Below, piece by piece: positions 40,683 through 52,843 of a stretch of 64,000 nucleotides of DNA. Both the position numbers and the translations under genes were made by a program. Below the pieces are notes generated by a model. It worked only from the letters and a program-made list of their open reading frames with translations, was not told the origin of the DNA and did not search any database. Origin of the DNA: an uncultured Pelagibacteraceae bacterium (GTDB taxonomy: Bacteria; Pseudomonadota; Alphaproteobacteria; Pelagibacterales; Pelagibacteraceae); assembly GCA_902591025.1 (NCBI GenBank), contig CACIZB010000002.1, forward strand, positions 62,001 to 126,000. The letters are read 5' to 3'. How positions within the stretch are numbered: the first letter of the stretch is position 1; every line of letters begins with the position of its first letter.

Positions 40683-42755
40683 TTAATCTATCGCTTGTTT
40701 CATGGAAAGCTTTACTTTACCTCTATCAAAACCAATTACTTTTACTCTAACTTCATCACCTTCATTGACAATGTCAGTAACTTTTGCAACCCTTTTTTCT
40801 GCAAGTTCTGAAATATGAACAAGTCCATCTTGTTTTCCTAAAAAATTAACGAATGCACCAAATTCCATTATCTTCATAACTTTACCTGAATAAATTTTAT
40901 TTAGCTCTGCTTTTGCAGTGATATCTTTAATCATTTGCATTGCTTTATTTCTAGACTCCTCATCTGGTGCAGCAACTGTGACAACACCTTCATCGTTGAC
41001 ATCTACTTTGGCGCCTGATTTTTCGACAATCTCTCTAATAGTTGCCCCACCTTTTCCAATAACAGCAGCTATATCTTTTTTATCAACATTAATTTTTACC
41101 ATCTTTGGAGTATGTTTTCCAACTTCTGCTCTTGAAGCCGAGAGTGCTTTGTTCATTTCTCCTAAAATATGAACTCTTCCATCTTTAGCTTGACTTAATG
41201 CCTGCTCCATAATTTCAAACGTGATACCGGTAATTTTGATATCCATTTGTAACGAGGTAATTCCATTTTTAGTGCCAGCAACTTTAAAGTCCATATCACC
41301 TAAATGATCTTCATCACCTAAAATATCAGAAAGAACACTAAATTCATCACCCTCCTTAATTAGTCCCATTGCAATACCTGCAACTGGCTCCTTGATTGGC
41401 ACTCCGGCATCCATCAGTGCTAATGATGTTCCACAAACAGTAGCCATAGAGGAAGACCCATTAGATTCAGTGATTTCAGAGACAACTCTAAAAGTATATG
41501 GAAATGACTCTTTTGAGGGTAATGAGGAGTGAATAGCTCTCCACGCTAACTTACCATGACCTATTTCTCTTCTTCCTGTTCCAATTCTTCCAGTTTCCCC
41601 TACAGAGAATGGAGGAAAGTTATAATGAAGCATAAATCTTTCTTTTTGTAATCCATCTAAACTTTCTATTCTTTGCTCGTCATCAGATGTTCCTAAAGTG
41701 GCTGTTACAATTGCTTGAGTTTCTCCTCTAGTAAATAAAGCTGAGCCATGAGTTCTTGGTAAAATACCAACTTCACATGAGATTGGCCTGACGTCAGACA
41801 AACCTCTACCATCAATTCTATTCTTATTCTTCAATATATCTGTTCTAACAATTGACTTTTCTAAGTTTTTCAACTGGGTATTTACATCTAGGTCTGTGTA
41901 GTTTTCATTTTCTTCATAAAGCTTCTTGGCTTTATCGCTGACCTCTGAAATTTGATTTGATCTATCTTGTTTATTTTTAGTTGCAAAAGCTTTTTTAAGA
42001 TCTTCGGTAAATTCTTTTTCAAGCTTGGTCTTTACCTCTGATAAATCCTTTTTTTCAACTATCCACTCAGGTTTTCTACAATCTTTTGCAAGCTTTTCAA
42101 TCATTGTAATTACTGGTAGAAATCCCTCATGACCAAATTTGACCGCATTTAACATTTCTTCCTCTGTTAAACCATTTGCCTCAGACTCAACCATAAGCAC
42201 AGCGTCTTTCGTACCTGCAACGACCAAATCTAATTTGGATTTTTCTAACTCAACTTTCGATGGATTTAAAACATATTTACCATCTATAAAACCAACTCTT
42301 GAAGCTCCTACAGGTCCCTTAAACGGCATACCTGATATAGCTAAAGCAGCTGATGAGGCAATAATTGACAAAACATCAGCTTCATTTTCTTTATCATATG
42401 AAATTACTGTAGGCAATAATTGAACTTCATTTTTAAATTCGTCAGGAAACAATGGTCTGATTGGTCTATCAATTAACCTTGAAATTAAAGTTTCACTTTC
42501 AGTTGGTCTTGCCTCTCTCTTAAAATATCCACCTGGAATTTTTCCAGCTGCATAATATTTTTCTTGGTAATTAACAGACAGTGGGAAATAATCCACATCT
42601 GGATTTACTTTTTTCGCTCCTACAACCGTTGCCAAAACAACTGTTTCACCACATCTTGCTATAATTGCTCCGTCTGCTTGTCTTGCTATTTTTCCTGTCT
42701 CTAAACTTAGTTTTTTTCCTGCTACTTCAATTTCCTTTTTATATATTTTAAACAT
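40683..42755 (-). CDS. pnp: Polyribonucleotide nucleotidyltransferase
   Basis: 690 aa; two RNase PH domains, KH ([15 protein letters not shown]) and S1 ([18 protein letters not shown]). Confidence 0.98.
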   Translation of the reverse strand: MFKIYKKEIEVAGKKLSLETGKIARQADGAIIARCGETVVLATVVGAKKVNPDVDYFPLSVNYQEKYYAAGKIPGGYFKREARPTESETLISRLIDRPIRPLFPDEFKNEVQLLPTVISYDKENEADVLSIIASSAALAISGMPFKGPVGASRVGFIDGKYVLNPSKVELEKSKLDLVVAGTKDAVLMVESEANGLTEEEMLNAVKFGHEGFLPVITMIEKLAKDCRKPEWIVEKKDLSEVKTKLEKEFTEDLKKAFATKNKQDRSNQISEVSDKAKKLYEENENYTDLDVNTQLKNLEKSIVRTDILKNKNRIDGRGLSDVRPISCEVGILPRTHGSALFTRGETQAIVTATLGTSDDEQRIESLDGLQKERFMLHYNFPPFSVGETGRIGTGRREIGHGKLAWRAIHSSLPSKESFPYTFRVVSEITESNGSSSMATVCGTSLALMDAGVPIKEPVAGIAMGLIKEGDEFSVLSDILGDEDHLGDMDFKVAGTKNGITSLQMDIKITGITFEIMEQALSQAKDGRVHILGEMNKALSASRAEVGKHTPKMVKINVDKKDIAAVIGKGGATIREIVEKSGAKVDVNDEGVVTVAAPDEESRNKAMQMIKDITAKAELNKIYSGKVMKIMEFGAFVNFLGKQDGLVHISELAEKRVAKVTDIVNEGDEVRVKVIGFDRGKVKLSMKQAID

Positions 42756-42800
42756 TTCATTTCCATTTCGTTTCGTTCGTTTCGTTCCATTCCGTTCTAT
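42756..42800 (-). repeat. Purine-rich GAAC/GAAAC-type tandem repeat in the pnp leader
   Basis: Minus strand ATAGAACGGAATGGAACGAAACGAACGAAACGAAATGGAAATGAA immediately before the pnp ATG. Confidence 0.75.
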
Positions 42801-42812
42801 CTAACTTGATCT

Positions 42813-43061
42813 TTACTTTCTTAAATTCAACTTCGACAAGACGTTTTTGTAAGAATCCATTTTATTCTTTTTTAAATATTCTAACAATTTTTTTCTTCTA
42901 TTTACCGCTCTAAGTAATCCAACAGAAGAATGTTTATCTTTTTTAAACTTTTTAATATGGTTTGAGAGAGTTTCAATTTTATCAGTCAACAATGCAATCT
43001 GGATTTCTGAAGATCCAGTATCTTTATCGTGTGTTGCTAACTCTTGTGCTTTTTTAATCAT
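42813..43061 (-). CDS. rpsO: 30S ribosomal protein S15
   Basis: ELATHDKDTGSSEIQIALLTDKIETLSNHIKKFKKDKHSSVGLLRAVNRRKKLLEYL. Confidence 0.97.
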   Translation of the reverse strand: MIKKAQELATHDKDTGSSEIQIALLTDKIETLSNHIKKFKKDKHSSVGLLRAVNRRKKLLEYLKKNKMDSYKNVLSKLNLRK

Positions 43062-43073
43062 ACTTTATCTTTC

Positions 43074-43442
43074 CTATTTATTTCTTTGTTTAATTAAATT
43101 TTCAATTTTTTCAGCATATTCAAATGACTCATCTTTCTTAAAAAGAATTTTGGGTAAAAATTTCATATCCACTTTTTTTGACAAAATTTTTCTAATTAGG
43201 AAAGAGTATTCTTTCAAAATATTAATTATTTCTTCTGCATTTTTTCCACCCAATGGAAGCACATAAGCTTTAGCAATTTTCAAATCTTGACTCATTCTAA
43301 CTTCTGTTACTGTTATCGTATTAGTTTCTAAATTTGGCACCTTAGCTTCATTTCTTATAAAAATCATGCTTAAAGATTGTTTAATCATTTCTCCAACTCT
43401 TAACTGTCTTTGTGACACCGTTTTTCCTATTCTGTCAGCCAT
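43074..43442 (-). CDS. rbfA: Ribosome-binding factor A
   Basis: SQRQLRVGEMIKQSLSMIF...ITVTEVRMSQDLKIAKAYVLPL. Confidence 0.94.
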   Translation of the reverse strand: MADRIGKTVSQRQLRVGEMIKQSLSMIFIRNEAKVPNLETNTITVTEVRMSQDLKIAKAYVLPLGGKNAEEIINILKEYSFLIRKILSKKVDMKFLPKILFKKDESFEYAEKIENLIKQRNK

Positions 43443-45655
43443 TAGATTGACCTCGCAGTGGATGTAACATTAAAAGCCTCTATTGTATCATTTTTTTGAA
43501 AATCAATATAATCTTTAACCGTTATACCACATTCTTGGCCATTACTTACCTGTTTTACCTGGTTTTTTTCCCTAAAAAGAGTTCCAACTTTACCCGTATA
43601 AATAATAGCACCATCTCTAATAATTCTTACCTCTGATACGCTTGTGATTTCTCCCTCCGTCACTTTTGATCCGGCAACTTTTCCTGCTCCAGAGACTTTA
43701 AAAATTTCTAATATTTGAGCAGTTCCTGTTACAGTTTCTTTGAGATCGGGTGTTAGTAAACCTGACATCCTCTGCTTTATAAAATCAAGAACTTCATAAA
43801 TAATATTAAATGATGAAATTTTAATTTTTTCATTTTCAGCAAGTTTTTTTGCCTCTTTGCTTGGTTTAACATTGAAAGCAATTAAAACTGCGTTAGATGC
43901 TTTTGCTAAGGTAACATCAGTCTCTGTAACCATTCCGATGTCAGCTAAAATTATTTTTGGTTTTACCTCTAAATGTTTGATTTGACTAATAGCATTTTTT
44001 ATAGCTTCAGATGAACCATGAACATCAGATTTCAATATCAAATTTAGTTCCTCTACAGACTTATCTGAAAAAGCAGATTCTTGTGTTGCGAATGTTAAAG
44101 GATTTTTGTTTTCTTTTTTTTCCTGTGCTCTATTTTCACTTAAATTCTTTACTTCTTTTTCATTATCAAGAACAATAAAATCATCTCCTGATTTTGCAGC
44201 ACCATTAATCCCTAGAATTTCTATTGGTGTTGAAGGCGAAGCTTGATCTATATTTTTTCCTTTATCGTTTATAATTGCCCTTATTTTGCCCCATCTTAAA
44301 CCACTGACAAAAAAGTCTCCTTTCTTCAAAGTGCCAGAGGTAACAATTATCGTGGCTACGGGACCTCTTCCAACATCAATTTTTGACTCTAAAACAGTTC
44401 CTGTAGCTTTAGACTCAAAGTCTGTTTTTAAATCTAAGATCTCAGCTTGTAGTATTATTGCTTCAATTAACTTATCCAAGTTTAATTTCGTTTTTGCTGA
44501 AATTTCAACCATCAAAGTATCTCCTGATAACTCTTCAGCGATTAGCTCATGTTCTAATAATTGATTTTTTATTTTTTGCGGATCTGCCTCTGGTAGGTCA
44601 CATTTATTTATAGCTACCACAATTGGAACTTTTGCCGCTTTAGCATGTTTAATAGACTCTATTGTCTGCGGCTTAACTCCATCATCAGCAGCAACAACCA
44701 AAACTACAATATCGGTTAACTTTGAACCTCTCGCTCTCATTTCTGTAAAAGCAGCATGGCCAGGAGTATCTATAAATGTTATTTTATCGGATTTATTTTG
44801 TACTTGGTAAGCTCCAATATGTTGTGTAATCCCACCAAATTCACCTGACACAACATTTGCACTTCTTAAAACATCTAAGACTGAGGTTTTGCCATGATCA
44901 ACATGTCCCATAACAGTTACTATGGGTGGTCTATTTTTTAAATTTTCAGATCTTGATTCTTTAATCTTTTTAATTATTTCCTCAGCTTTTTCTTCTCTTA
45001 TTGGATTATGTCCAAATTCTTTAACCAGATATTCGGCTGTGTCTGCAGCTAAAGTTTGATTGATTGTCACTGTAACGCCCATATCAAATAAAAATTTGAT
45101 TACATTACTTGATTGTTCAGCCATTCGATTTGCAAGTTCTCGAACAGTAATTGCCTCTGGAATATTTATATTTCTTTTTACAGGTTTTAGATTTTCTTTG
45201 TTTTCTTCTTTTGCGGAATTCTTCAACTCTTTTTGCCTAGCTCTTTTGACAGACGCAAGACTTCTTTCTCTTATCTCTATTTCATCACTAAGAGCCCTGG
45301 AAACAGTAAGTTTAAGTTCTCTTTTTTTTGATCCAAGCTTTGATTTTTTATCTTTTATTTCTTTGTCATCCTTTAATCTTTTGGTAGCTCTTTGCTCTGC
45401 CAACTTACGTTTTTCAAAATCGCTTGTAGCTGTAGAAATTTTAGGTTGTAAATTTGATTTAAAATTTATTCCTCTCTTAAAATTTGATGTAGATTTTGAT
45501 GCAAAAGATTTGCTAAAATTACTTTTATTGACAGGTTTGTTTATCTGCCTCTCTATAATCACAGTCTTTTTTGGTTGATTTTTCGATGCATCAAAATTTT
45601 TAAATGATTTTTTTGGATTTCCAGAAATTGTGAGTTTTGTTTTTTTTTTCTCCAT
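43442..45655 (-). CDS. infB: Translation initiation factor IF-2
   Basis: [49 protein letters not shown]. Confidence 0.98.
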   Translation of the reverse strand: MEKKKTKLTISGNPKKSFKNFDASKNQPKKTVIIERQINKPVNKSNFSKSFASKSTSNFKRGINFKSNLQPKISTATSDFEKRKLAEQRATKRLKDDKEIKDKKSKLGSKKRELKLTVSRALSDEIEIRERSLASVKRARQKELKNSAKEENKENLKPVKRNINIPEAITVRELANRMAEQSSNVIKFLFDMGVTVTINQTLAADTAEYLVKEFGHNPIREEKAEEIIKKIKESRSENLKNRPPIVTVMGHVDHGKTSVLDVLRSANVVSGEFGGITQHIGAYQVQNKSDKITFIDTPGHAAFTEMRARGSKLTDIVVLVVAADDGVKPQTIESIKHAKAAKVPIVVAINKCDLPEADPQKIKNQLLEHELIAEELSGDTLMVEISAKTKLNLDKLIEAIILQAEILDLKTDFESKATGTVLESKIDVGRGPVATIIVTSGTLKKGDFFVSGLRWGKIRAIINDKGKNIDQASPSTPIEILGINGAAKSGDDFIVLDNEKEVKNLSENRAQEKKENKNPLTFATQESAFSDKSVEELNLILKSDVHGSSEAIKNAISQIKHLEVKPKIILADIGMVTETDVTLAKASNAVLIAFNVKPSKEAKKLAENEKIKISSFNIIYEVLDFIKQRMSGLLTPDLKETVTGTAQILEIFKVSGAGKVAGSKVTEGEITSVSEVRIIRDGAIIYTGKVGTLFREKNQVKQVSNGQECGITVKDYIDFQKNDTIEAFNVTSTARSI

Positions 45656-45665
45656 TTATCATCTC

Positions 45666-47219
45666 TCAATCTTTATAAATTATTTTTCTAGCTGACATTA
45701 TTAATTCATCAGCCTCATTTTTAGATAAGGCAAAATCTTCAAGATATCCCTGGATTTTGACTCTTTCGCCTTTTACCGTATCAAAACCTCCAGTCAACTC
45801 ATCAGAAGCCAAATCTGAGAAATCTTGCAGTGTTAATATTTTTTGTTCCCCGAGTGTGACTAGCATACCGGGTGTCAATCCTTTAAGATTTATTAAATCA
45901 TCTGCTAACCCTAAATCTTTAATTCTTTGAGATATATCTTCTTGATCCTTCTCATAGAATTCTTTTGATCTTTCAATCAAAGCCCTTGCAGTGTCTTGCT
46001 CTATACCTTCTATCTTAGTCAAACTTTCAATGGTACTATCTTTAATATCATCGATTGTTGAAAATCCCTCTGCAACCAAAAGCTGACCAAGAGTTTCATC
46101 AAGTTCTAAATTCTTCACAAAGTTATCTGTCTTTTCTTTGAAATCTAATTGTCTTCTCTCTGAGTCTTCTTGATCAGTCATTATATTAATTTCAAAGTTT
46201 AATAATTTAGTAGCGAGCCTTACATTTTGACCTCTTCTCCCTATCGCCTTACTTAAATTCTCTTCAGTAAGAATTACATCAAGTTTTTTTCTTTCGTTGT
46301 CAACATTAACTCTTTGCACTTCTGCTGGTGACAATGCATTTGAAACTAGAATTGCAGGATCTTCAGACCAATTAACGATATCGATTTTTTCACCTTGCAA
46401 CTCATTTACAACGGCCTGAACACGCGATCCTCTCATACCCACACAAGCACCAACTGGATCCAAAGAAGTATCGACTGCTTTAACACAAATCTTTGCTCTA
46501 CTACCAGGATCTCGTGATGAGGACTTTATCTCAATTAATCCATCATAAATTTCTGGAACCTCTTGAACAAAGAGTTTTTCCATGAACTTATTATGAGCTC
46601 TCGATAAAAAAATCTGTTGTCCTCTTGACTCTCTCCTTACATCCTGACAGTAAGCTTTTATTCTATCTCCAGGTTTTATATTTTCTCTGGGGATAAGCTC
46701 ATTTTTCTGAATTATTGCTTCTGTTCTACCAAGATCTACAATTACATTTCCAAATTCTAGCCTTTTAACAATACCACTTAAAATTGTATCTTTTTTATCT
46801 ATAAAATCACTGTACTGTTTTTCACGCTCAGCTTCTCTTACATTTGTATTAATCACTTGTTTGGCTGTTTGTGCAGCTATTCTACCGAAATCAAATGAAG
46901 GTAATGGTTGCAATATTTCATCCCCAATCTTTTTGTCTTTATAAGTCTGATTAAGATTAATTGCATCCTCTAACTTAATTTCTATGTTGGCATTTTCAGG
47001 ATTTTCTGAAATCACTAGTTTTCTAAATATTTCGATATCACCATTCTCTCTATTTATTAAAACCTTAATTTCATTATCGTGACCAAATTTTGATTTTGCT
47101 GCTTTAGCAATCCCAGTTTCCATTGATGTAATAATTAATTCTTTATCAATAGATTTTTCTAAAGCTACAGCTTCAGCAATTCTTAGTAATTCTAATTTGT
47201 CTGCTCTTTTATTAAGCAT
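45666..47219 (-). CDS. nusA: Transcription termination/antitermination factor NusA
   Basis: MLNKRADKLELLRIAEAVALEKSIDKELIITSMETGIAKAAK; S1 and KH domains (DPVGACVGMRGSRVQAVVNEL, AIGRRGQNVRLA); ORF-track start at 47273 includes a terminator, so 47219 is preferred. Confidence 0.96.
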   Translation of the reverse strand: MLNKRADKLELLRIAEAVALEKSIDKELIITSMETGIAKAAKSKFGHDNEIKVLINRENGDIEIFRKLVISENPENANIEIKLEDAINLNQTYKDKKIGDEILQPLPSFDFGRIAAQTAKQVINTNVREAEREKQYSDFIDKKDTILSGIVKRLEFGNVIVDLGRTEAIIQKNELIPRENIKPGDRIKAYCQDVRRESRGQQIFLSRAHNKFMEKLFVQEVPEIYDGLIEIKSSSRDPGSRAKICVKAVDTSLDPVGACVGMRGSRVQAVVNELQGEKIDIVNWSEDPAILVSNALSPAEVQRVNVDNERKKLDVILTEENLSKAIGRRGQNVRLATKLLNFEINIMTDQEDSERRQLDFKEKTDNFVKNLELDETLGQLLVAEGFSTIDDIKDSTIESLTKIEGIEQDTARALIERSKEFYEKDQEDISQRIKDLGLADDLINLKGLTPGMLVTLGEQKILTLQDFSDLASDELTGGFDTVKGERVKIQGYLEDFALSKNEADELIMSARKIIYKD

Positions 47220-47239
47220 ATTTTTGTTTGCTCCAAAAA

Positions 47240-47261
47240 AAAATGGGCAAAAGCCCATTTT
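47240..47261 (-). terminator. Hairpin between metK and nusA
   Basis: AAAATGGGC-AAAA-GCCCATTTT perfect 9-bp stem; T-rich flank on minus strand. Confidence 0.75.
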
Positions 47262-47320
47262 GTAATTTAACAATTTTTATTGAAATATAATAAAGTTTTT
47301 TTTTAATTCAACATAAACTA

Positions 47321-48493
47321 TTAAGAAAAATAGCTTATTTTATCAGTTTTTTCCCATGAAAAAGAGCCATCATCTTCAGGGTTTCTACCAAAATGGCCGT
47401 AGGCAGCTGTTTTTTCATAAATTGGCTTATTTAAATTTAACATTTTTCTAATACCCCTTGGGCTTAAATCAAAATTACTTTTTATTTTTTCCACTACAAA
47501 TTTATTTTTCTCTAAGTTACTATCAAATAAGTCAACATAAATTGACAATGGTTTAGATACACCAATTGCATAAGATAACTGTATTAAACATTTGTCTGCT
47601 ATCTTAGAAGCAACAACATTTTTTGCAATATATCTTGCTGCATAAGCTGCTGATCTATCAACTTTTGTTGGGTCTTTTCCTGAAAAAGCACCGCCACCAT
47701 GAGGAGCTGCACCGCCGTATGTGTCAACAATTATTTTTCTTCCCGTTAATCCACAATCTCCATCAGGCCCACCGATGACAAAATTTCCAGTGGGATTTAC
47801 ATAAAACTCATCCTCATTAAAACTTTCAAGAAAACTTTCTGGAACAGCTTTTAAAATATAAGGTCTTAGCAACTCTCTAACTTGGGACTGATTAACATTG
47901 GGAGAATGTTGAGATGATATAACCACAGATTTAATTTTGGTGGGCTTTCCGTCTATATACTCAAATGTTACTTGACTTTTTGAATCTGGCTCAATATCTT
48001 TTAATTTCCCTAATTTTCTATCCTCTGCCATTAATCTTAGAATTTTATGAGAATAATGAATTGGCGCAGGCATTAATTCCTCGGTTTCGCTACACGCATA
48101 TCCAAACATAATTCCTTGGTCTCCTGCTCCCTCATCTTTATTTCCAGATGAGTCTACTCCTATTGCTATATCCGCTGATTGAGAATGTAAGTGACTTTCT
48201 ATTTTAGTTGCTTCTTTCCAAGTAAATCCTTCCTGATCATAACCAATATCCCTAATACAATCTCTAACTTTTTCTATCAATTCTTTATCTCCAATTTTTG
48301 GACCTCTAACCTCACCAGCTAAAACGACTTTATTTGTAGTTGTAAGTGTTTCACATGCAACTCTTGAAAAAGGATCCTTTGAAAGATAAGTATCAACGAC
48401 CATATCTGAAATTCTATCTGAAACTTTATCAGGGTGACCCTCAGAAACAGACTCACTTGTGAAAAGATAATTTTTCAGATTACTCATTTTCAA
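47321..48493 (-). CDS. metK: S-adenosylmethionine synthetase (probable start at MSNLKNYL)
   Basis: [51 protein letters not shown]. Confidence 0.97.
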   Translation of the reverse strand: MKMSNLKNYLFTSESVSEGHPDKVSDRISDMVVDTYLSKDPFSRVACETLTTTNKVVLAGEVRGPKIGDKELIEKVRDCIRDIGYDQEGFTWKEATKIESHLHSQSADIAIGVDSSGNKDEGAGDQGIMFGYACSETEELMPAPIHYSHKILRLMAEDRKLGKLKDIEPDSKSQVTFEYIDGKPTKIKSVVISSQHSPNVNQSQVRELLRPYILKAVPESFLESFNEDEFYVNPTGNFVIGGPDGDCGLTGRKIIVDTYGGAAPHGGGAFSGKDPTKVDRSAAYAARYIAKNVVASKIADKCLIQLSYAIGVSKPLSIYVDLFDSNLEKNKFVVEKIKSNFDLSPRGIRKMLNLNKPIYEKTAAYGHFGRNPEDDGSFSWEKTDKISYFS

Positions 48494-50024
48494 TTTTATT
48501 AAATGAAAAAATTAATAAAATATACAAAAAAATTAATAATCCAAAAATTTTATTTTTAAATTTTGAAAATATTGTTGGTTGTATTTTATTGATTTCATTA
48601 AGGTCTAAATAACCAGATTGACCAGAATCTACAATTTGTTCACTAACTCCAAGTGGGTTAATTATTGATGCAATTCCATTATTAGATGACCTAATCACGT
48701 ATTTTCCACTCTCAATCGCTCTCAATATACTATGAGAAAAATGTTGTTTCGGACCAATTGATCCACCGAACCAACCATCCTCTGAAATGTTAACAATAAA
48801 GTCAAAATCGGCTTTTTCAAATAATTTACCAGAATATATTATTTCATAACAAATAAGAGGTAAAATTTTTAACGAAAAATTTTTTTTCTCAATATTAATA
48901 ATTTTTCTTTCCTCTCCTCTTGAAAAGGATTGATAATTATTTGTCAATGATTTTAAACCTAATCTTTTAAGCACTTTTTCAAAAGGTAAAAATTCTCCAA
49001 AAGGAACAAGTTTTACTTTATTGTAGGAGGATAATAAATTTAATTTGTTATCGTATACAGATAGTGAGTTGAAAAATTTCTTAGATCCTTTATCTCTAAT
49101 TTCTGTGTTTGATCCTATTATAAACAAATGATTTCGACTAAAATTCTCTTCAATAATTTTGCCAAAACTACTAATTTGATCTTGAGAAAAAGTGGGTAAA
49201 ATTCCCTCAGGCCAAACAAAAATCGTTTTTTCCTCAGAAACGGGATTACTTATTTTGATTAACTCTTCTAAAATTGAGCTTGGATCCACATTCAGATAAA
49301 ATCTATCTAGACTAATATTAGACCCTATTAATCTTATCTTATAGTCAAAAAATTTTTTTTCCAAAGAAATAAATTTTTTTTCATAGTAAAATCCATAAAT
49401 ATAGAAAAGTATAAAACCAATTAAAAAAGTAAAACAAACAATTAAACCCTTTTTTGAGTCTCTTAATATAATTAATGCTGGGCTAGTAAATAAAGATATG
49501 CATAACAAATTAAATCCATAAGTTCCAATAATTGAAATTATGCTTAAAATTCTAAGTTGATCTGAAAAACTATATGCAATTAAATTCCACGGAAAACCTG
49601 TTAAAATTGATCCTCTTAAAAATTCTAGAATACTAAATAATAATGAAAAAATTAAAAAAGAGCTAATAAGTTTCTTTGATTTAAAGATTATGAATAACAA
49701 AAAAATTAAACCAAAAAATATACTTAAGAAGGCAGGTATCAAAAGTAAAGTAAGTGGAATTAAAAATTTAAAATTTTCATCAAATGTTAAAGAAAAAGAG
49801 ATCCAGTAAAGGTTTGTCATAAAAAAACCAAATCCAAATATCCAACCATAGAAAAAAAATAAATTTTTCTTTTTATGGATTTTTGCTTTTTTAATTAGAA
49901 AAATAAAAATCGATGTAAAAGTAAAAAAGTTAACAAAAAAATAATTATAAGGAGGTAAACTTAAAGAGGTAATACAGCCAATTAGAAATAAAAAAACACA
50001 ATCAATAATTAACTTTTTTTTCAA
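48480..50024 (-). CDS. lnt: Apolipoprotein N-acyltransferase
   Basis: Multi-TM N-terminus plus nitrilase domain ([39 protein letters not shown]). Confidence 0.95.
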   Translation of the reverse strand: MKKKLIIDCVFLFLIGCITSLSLPPYNYFFVNFFTFTSIFIFLIKKAKIHKKKNLFFFYGWIFGFGFFMTNLYWISFSLTFDENFKFLIPLTLLLIPAFLSIFFGLIFLLFIIFKSKKLISSFLIFSLLFSILEFLRGSILTGFPWNLIAYSFSDQLRILSIISIIGTYGFNLLCISLFTSPALIILRDSKKGLIVCFTFLIGFILFYIYGFYYEKKFISLEKKFFDYKIRLIGSNISLDRFYLNVDPSSILEELIKISNPVSEEKTIFVWPEGILPTFSQDQISSFGKIIEENFSRNHLFIIGSNTEIRDKGSKKFFNSLSVYDNKLNLLSSYNKVKLVPFGEFLPFEKVLKRLGLKSLTNNYQSFSRGEERKIINIEKKNFSLKILPLICYEIIYSGKLFEKADFDFIVNISEDGWFGGSIGPKQHFSHSILRAIESGKYVIRSSNNGIASIINPLGVSEQIVDSGQSGYLDLNEINKIQPTIFSKFKNKIFGLLIFLYILLIFSFNKIENE

Positions 50025-50025
50025 C

Positions 50026-50487
50026 TTAATTTATTTTTGATATTACAGACTTAAATAAAATTTTTTCTCTTTTAAGCATTTTCTTATAATCATCATTTTT
50101 AATATGATCATATCCCAATAAGTGAAGAAAGCCGTGAATAAATGTTCTCACAAGTTTTTCTTTAAACACATTTAATCCTTGAGATTTAGGTTTATTCATG
50201 AAATCATAACTGATTATTATATCCCCTAAATATTTTTTTTTTGAAATTTTATTTTTTTTGTCAAATGGGAAAGATAAAACATCTGTAGATTTGTTTTTAT
50301 TTCTAAAACTTTTATTTAATTTTTTTATATTTTTGTTATTAGAAAGCATTAATGAAAGGCTTACTTTTTCATTTGGAAACTTATAGTTCTTTGGTAGAGA
50401 ATTACAAATTTTTTTAAAAAATAATTCCTTTTTTTTTAATTTTTTAGACCAAGCTTTCTCTTCAGAGAAAACATTTATATTAATCAT
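50026..50487 (-). CDS. ybeY: Endoribonuclease YbeY
   Basis: KSTDVLSFPFD; GDIIIS; HGFLHLLGYDH metal site. Confidence 0.95.
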   Translation of the reverse strand: MININVFSEEKAWSKKLKKKELFFKKICNSLPKNYKFPNEKVSLSLMLSNNKNIKKLNKSFRNKNKSTDVLSFPFDKKNKISKKKYLGDIIISYDFMNKPKSQGLNVFKEKLVRTFIHGFLHLLGYDHIKNDDYKKMLKREKILFKSVISKIN

Positions 50488-51475
50488 TTTTAGAATAAGC
50501 TTTAACTATTTTTGACACCAATGGGTGTCTAACAACATCTGAATGGTCAAAGTCTATAATTGAAATTTCATTCAAATGACCCAATAATTTCTTAGATTTT
50601 AAAAGACCTGACATACTTTTATTTTGCAAATCTATTTGGGATGGATCTCCGTTGACTACAATTTTTGAATTCTCTCCAATTCTTGTCAAAAACATTTTTA
50701 TTTGTATGTCAGTAGCATTTTGTGCTTCATCTAAAATTGCGAACGAATTTTTTAAAGTTCTACCTCTCATAAAAGCAAGTGGTGCTATTTCTATATCTCC
50801 AATTTCTATCATTCTTTGTATTTTCTCAAAATCAAATAAATCGTACAACGAGTCATATAAGGGTCTAAGATAAGGATCTACTTTTTCCTTCATATCACCA
50901 GGCAAAAAACCTAATCTCTCTCCAGCCTCAACAGCAGGCCTAGACAAAATAATTCTCTCAATCTTTTTTTCTAGCAACATTGTTAGACCTACAGCAACCG
51001 CAAGGAAAGTTTTCCCAGTTCCAGCTGGCCCAGCAGAAATTACAATATCACTTTGTCTTAGAGCTCTTACATAACTTTTTTGTTTTTCTGATCTAGGTAT
51101 AATAGATTTTTTTGGTGTTTTAATAACATCTGTCACATTATTTTTTTTTGCTTTTTCACTAATCATGAATTTATCTACTGAGGATACTATATCTTTATTT
51201 TCTATGCTTCCATTAATTATAAATTGATCAGCAAGAAATTGTATTGCATTTTTAATAATCTCATTTTTTTGTAAACTAGATTTAATAAGTATTGAATTTC
51301 CTCTTGAATAAAGATTTGATTGTGTAATTTTTTCTAATTCTTTTAAATTTTTGTTAAATTCTCCTACAACACCCATCAATAAATCATTGTTGTGGAAAAT
51401 AACACTTAATGTATTATTGTCAGAATAAACAAATTTAAGTGGGGAATTAATATTTTTTTTAATTATATTACTCAA
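50480..51475 (-). CDS. phoH: PhoH-like ATPase
   Basis: SAGPAGTGKTFLAVAVG; RPAVEAGERLGFLPGDM; FAILDEAQNA. Confidence 0.96.
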   Translation of the reverse strand: MSNIIKKNINSPLKFVYSDNNTLSVIFHNNDLLMGVVGEFNKNLKELEKITQSNLYSRGNSILIKSSLQKNEIIKNAIQFLADQFIINGSIENKDIVSSVDKFMISEKAKKNNVTDVIKTPKKSIIPRSEKQKSYVRALRQSDIVISAGPAGTGKTFLAVAVGLTMLLEKKIERIILSRPAVEAGERLGFLPGDMKEKVDPYLRPLYDSLYDLFDFEKIQRMIEIGDIEIAPLAFMRGRTLKNSFAILDEAQNATDIQIKMFLTRIGENSKIVVNGDPSQIDLQNKSMSGLLKSKKLLGHLNEISIIDFDHSDVVRHPLVSKIVKAYSKND

Positions 51476-51478
51476 TAT

Positions 51479-52843
51479 TTATGCTACCCTTTTGTCCGAA
51501 TTTCTAATTTTTTCTCCGAATAAAGTACTCCTATTACTTGTCTTTATTTTGACTGGTAAGATTTTTCCTATATCCGTCTTTGTACCCTCGAATATTACTG
51601 GAGTCATAAATTCAGTTCTTCCGAAAACATATTTTTTATTCTTTGCTAAATTTTCTACTAGTATGTTTAAAGTTTTATTTTCTAAAGATTTGTTCTTATT
51701 TAATTGATTATCAAATAACAAACTTTGAATTATTTCTAATCTTTCTAAAGATATTTTCTTATCTATCAATTTACAGTTCGCTGCTTTAGTTCCCGGTCTA
51801 GGACTAAAAATGAAAGAATATGAGTTTATAAATTTTACCTTTTCAACTACTTCCAAAGTATCTTTAAAATCCTGATCACTCTCACCCGGATAACCAATTA
51901 TAAAATCACTAGAAAATTCTAAATTAGGATTTATTTTTTTTAATTTTTCACATATCTCTAAGTAATCATTAATAGTGTGTTTTCTATTCATAAGTTTTAG
52001 TATTTTATCTGATCCACTTTGGACAGGGAGATGAATTAAGGGCATTAATTTTTTTGAATATTTATAAATATCAATTAAATCCTCTGTCATATCTTTTGGA
52101 TGAGATGTTGTGTATCTAATTCTTTTAATTTCTGGAATTTTTTCTAATTCAATTATTAAATGTGACAATTTATTACTACCGTCTTGATAAGCATTTACAT
52201 TTTGACCTAGAAGTATTATTTCTTTTGAACCATTTTTAGCTAATAATTTAGCTTCCTCAACAACGATTTTCATCGACCTTGAATACTCTGGGCCTCTTGT
52301 AAAAGGCACAACACAAAAGTTACAAAATTTATCACAACCTTCCTGTATTGTTAAAAAAGATGAAACCTTACTATTATTATTTTTTATCTTATCAAAATAA
52401 ACAAATTTCTGAATTGTATCGAAATCTGTTTCCTCAATTTTTTCTTTTGGATTAAAATTAGTGAGTATTTTATTTATTTTGTGATAAGACTGTGGTCCTA
52501 TAACAATATCTATATAGGGTTCTCTTTTTAAAATTTCTTGGTTTTCAGCTTGAGCCACACATCCAGCAATAATAACTACGGGTTTCTTTTTATTAATATA
52601 TAATTTTTTAACTCTGCCAACTTCATGATAAACTTTTTGTTTTGCTTTATCTCTTATGTGACAAGTATTTAATATATAACAGTCAGCATCATCTTGATTT
52701 AAAGTTTTTTTGTAACCTATCTTGTTTAAAGTATCATAAAGCCTATTTGAATCATATTCATTCATTTGGCACCCAAAAGTTTTTATAAATATTTTTTTGC
52801 TTATATCTTTACTCATTTTTTTAATACGTACTTGAGTTTTCAT
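51479..52843 (-). CDS. miaB: tRNA-2-methylthio-N6-dimethylallyladenosine synthase
   Basis: FIKTFGCQMNEYDSNR; EGCDKFCNFCVVPFTRGPEYSR radical-SAM CxxxCxxC; TRAM-like C-terminus. Confidence 0.96.
   Translation of the reverse strand: MKTQVRIKKMSKDISKKIFIKTFGCQMNEYDSNRLYDTLNKIGYKKTLNQDDADCYILNTCHIRDKAKQKVYHEVGRVKKLYINKKKPVVIIAGCVAQAENQEILKREPYIDIVIGPQSYHKINKILTNFNPKEKIEETDFDTIQKFVYFDKIKNNNSKVSSFLTIQEGCDKFCNFCVVPFTRGPEYSRSMKIVVEEAKLLAKNGSKEIILLGQNVNAYQDGSNKLSHLIIELEKIPEIKRIRYTTSHPKDMTEDLIDIYKYSKKLMPLIHLPVQSGSDKILKLMNRKHTINDYLEICEKLKKINPNLEFSSDFIIGYPGESDQDFKDTLEVVEKVKFINSYSFIFSPRPGTKAANCKLIDKKISLERLEIIQSLLFDNQLNKNKSLENKTLNILVENLAKNKKYVFGRTEFMTPVIFEGTKTDIGKILPVKIKTSNRSTLFGEKIRNSDKRVA

Noticed and set aside
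42780-42800. CRISPR-like repeats in the pnp leader
   Set aside because: Units are 4-6 nt with no spacers; a simple repeat, not a CRISPR array
45060-45578. 172-aa plus-strand ORF antisense to infB
   Set aside because: Length explained by the Lys/Glu-rich infB N-terminal region lacking stop codons on the opposite strand
47220-47273. N-terminal extension MLNYKMGFCPFFFGANKN of nusA in the ORF track
   Set aside because: Encoded by the metK-nusA terminator hairpin; NusA homologues start at about MLNKRADKLELLRIAEAVALEK
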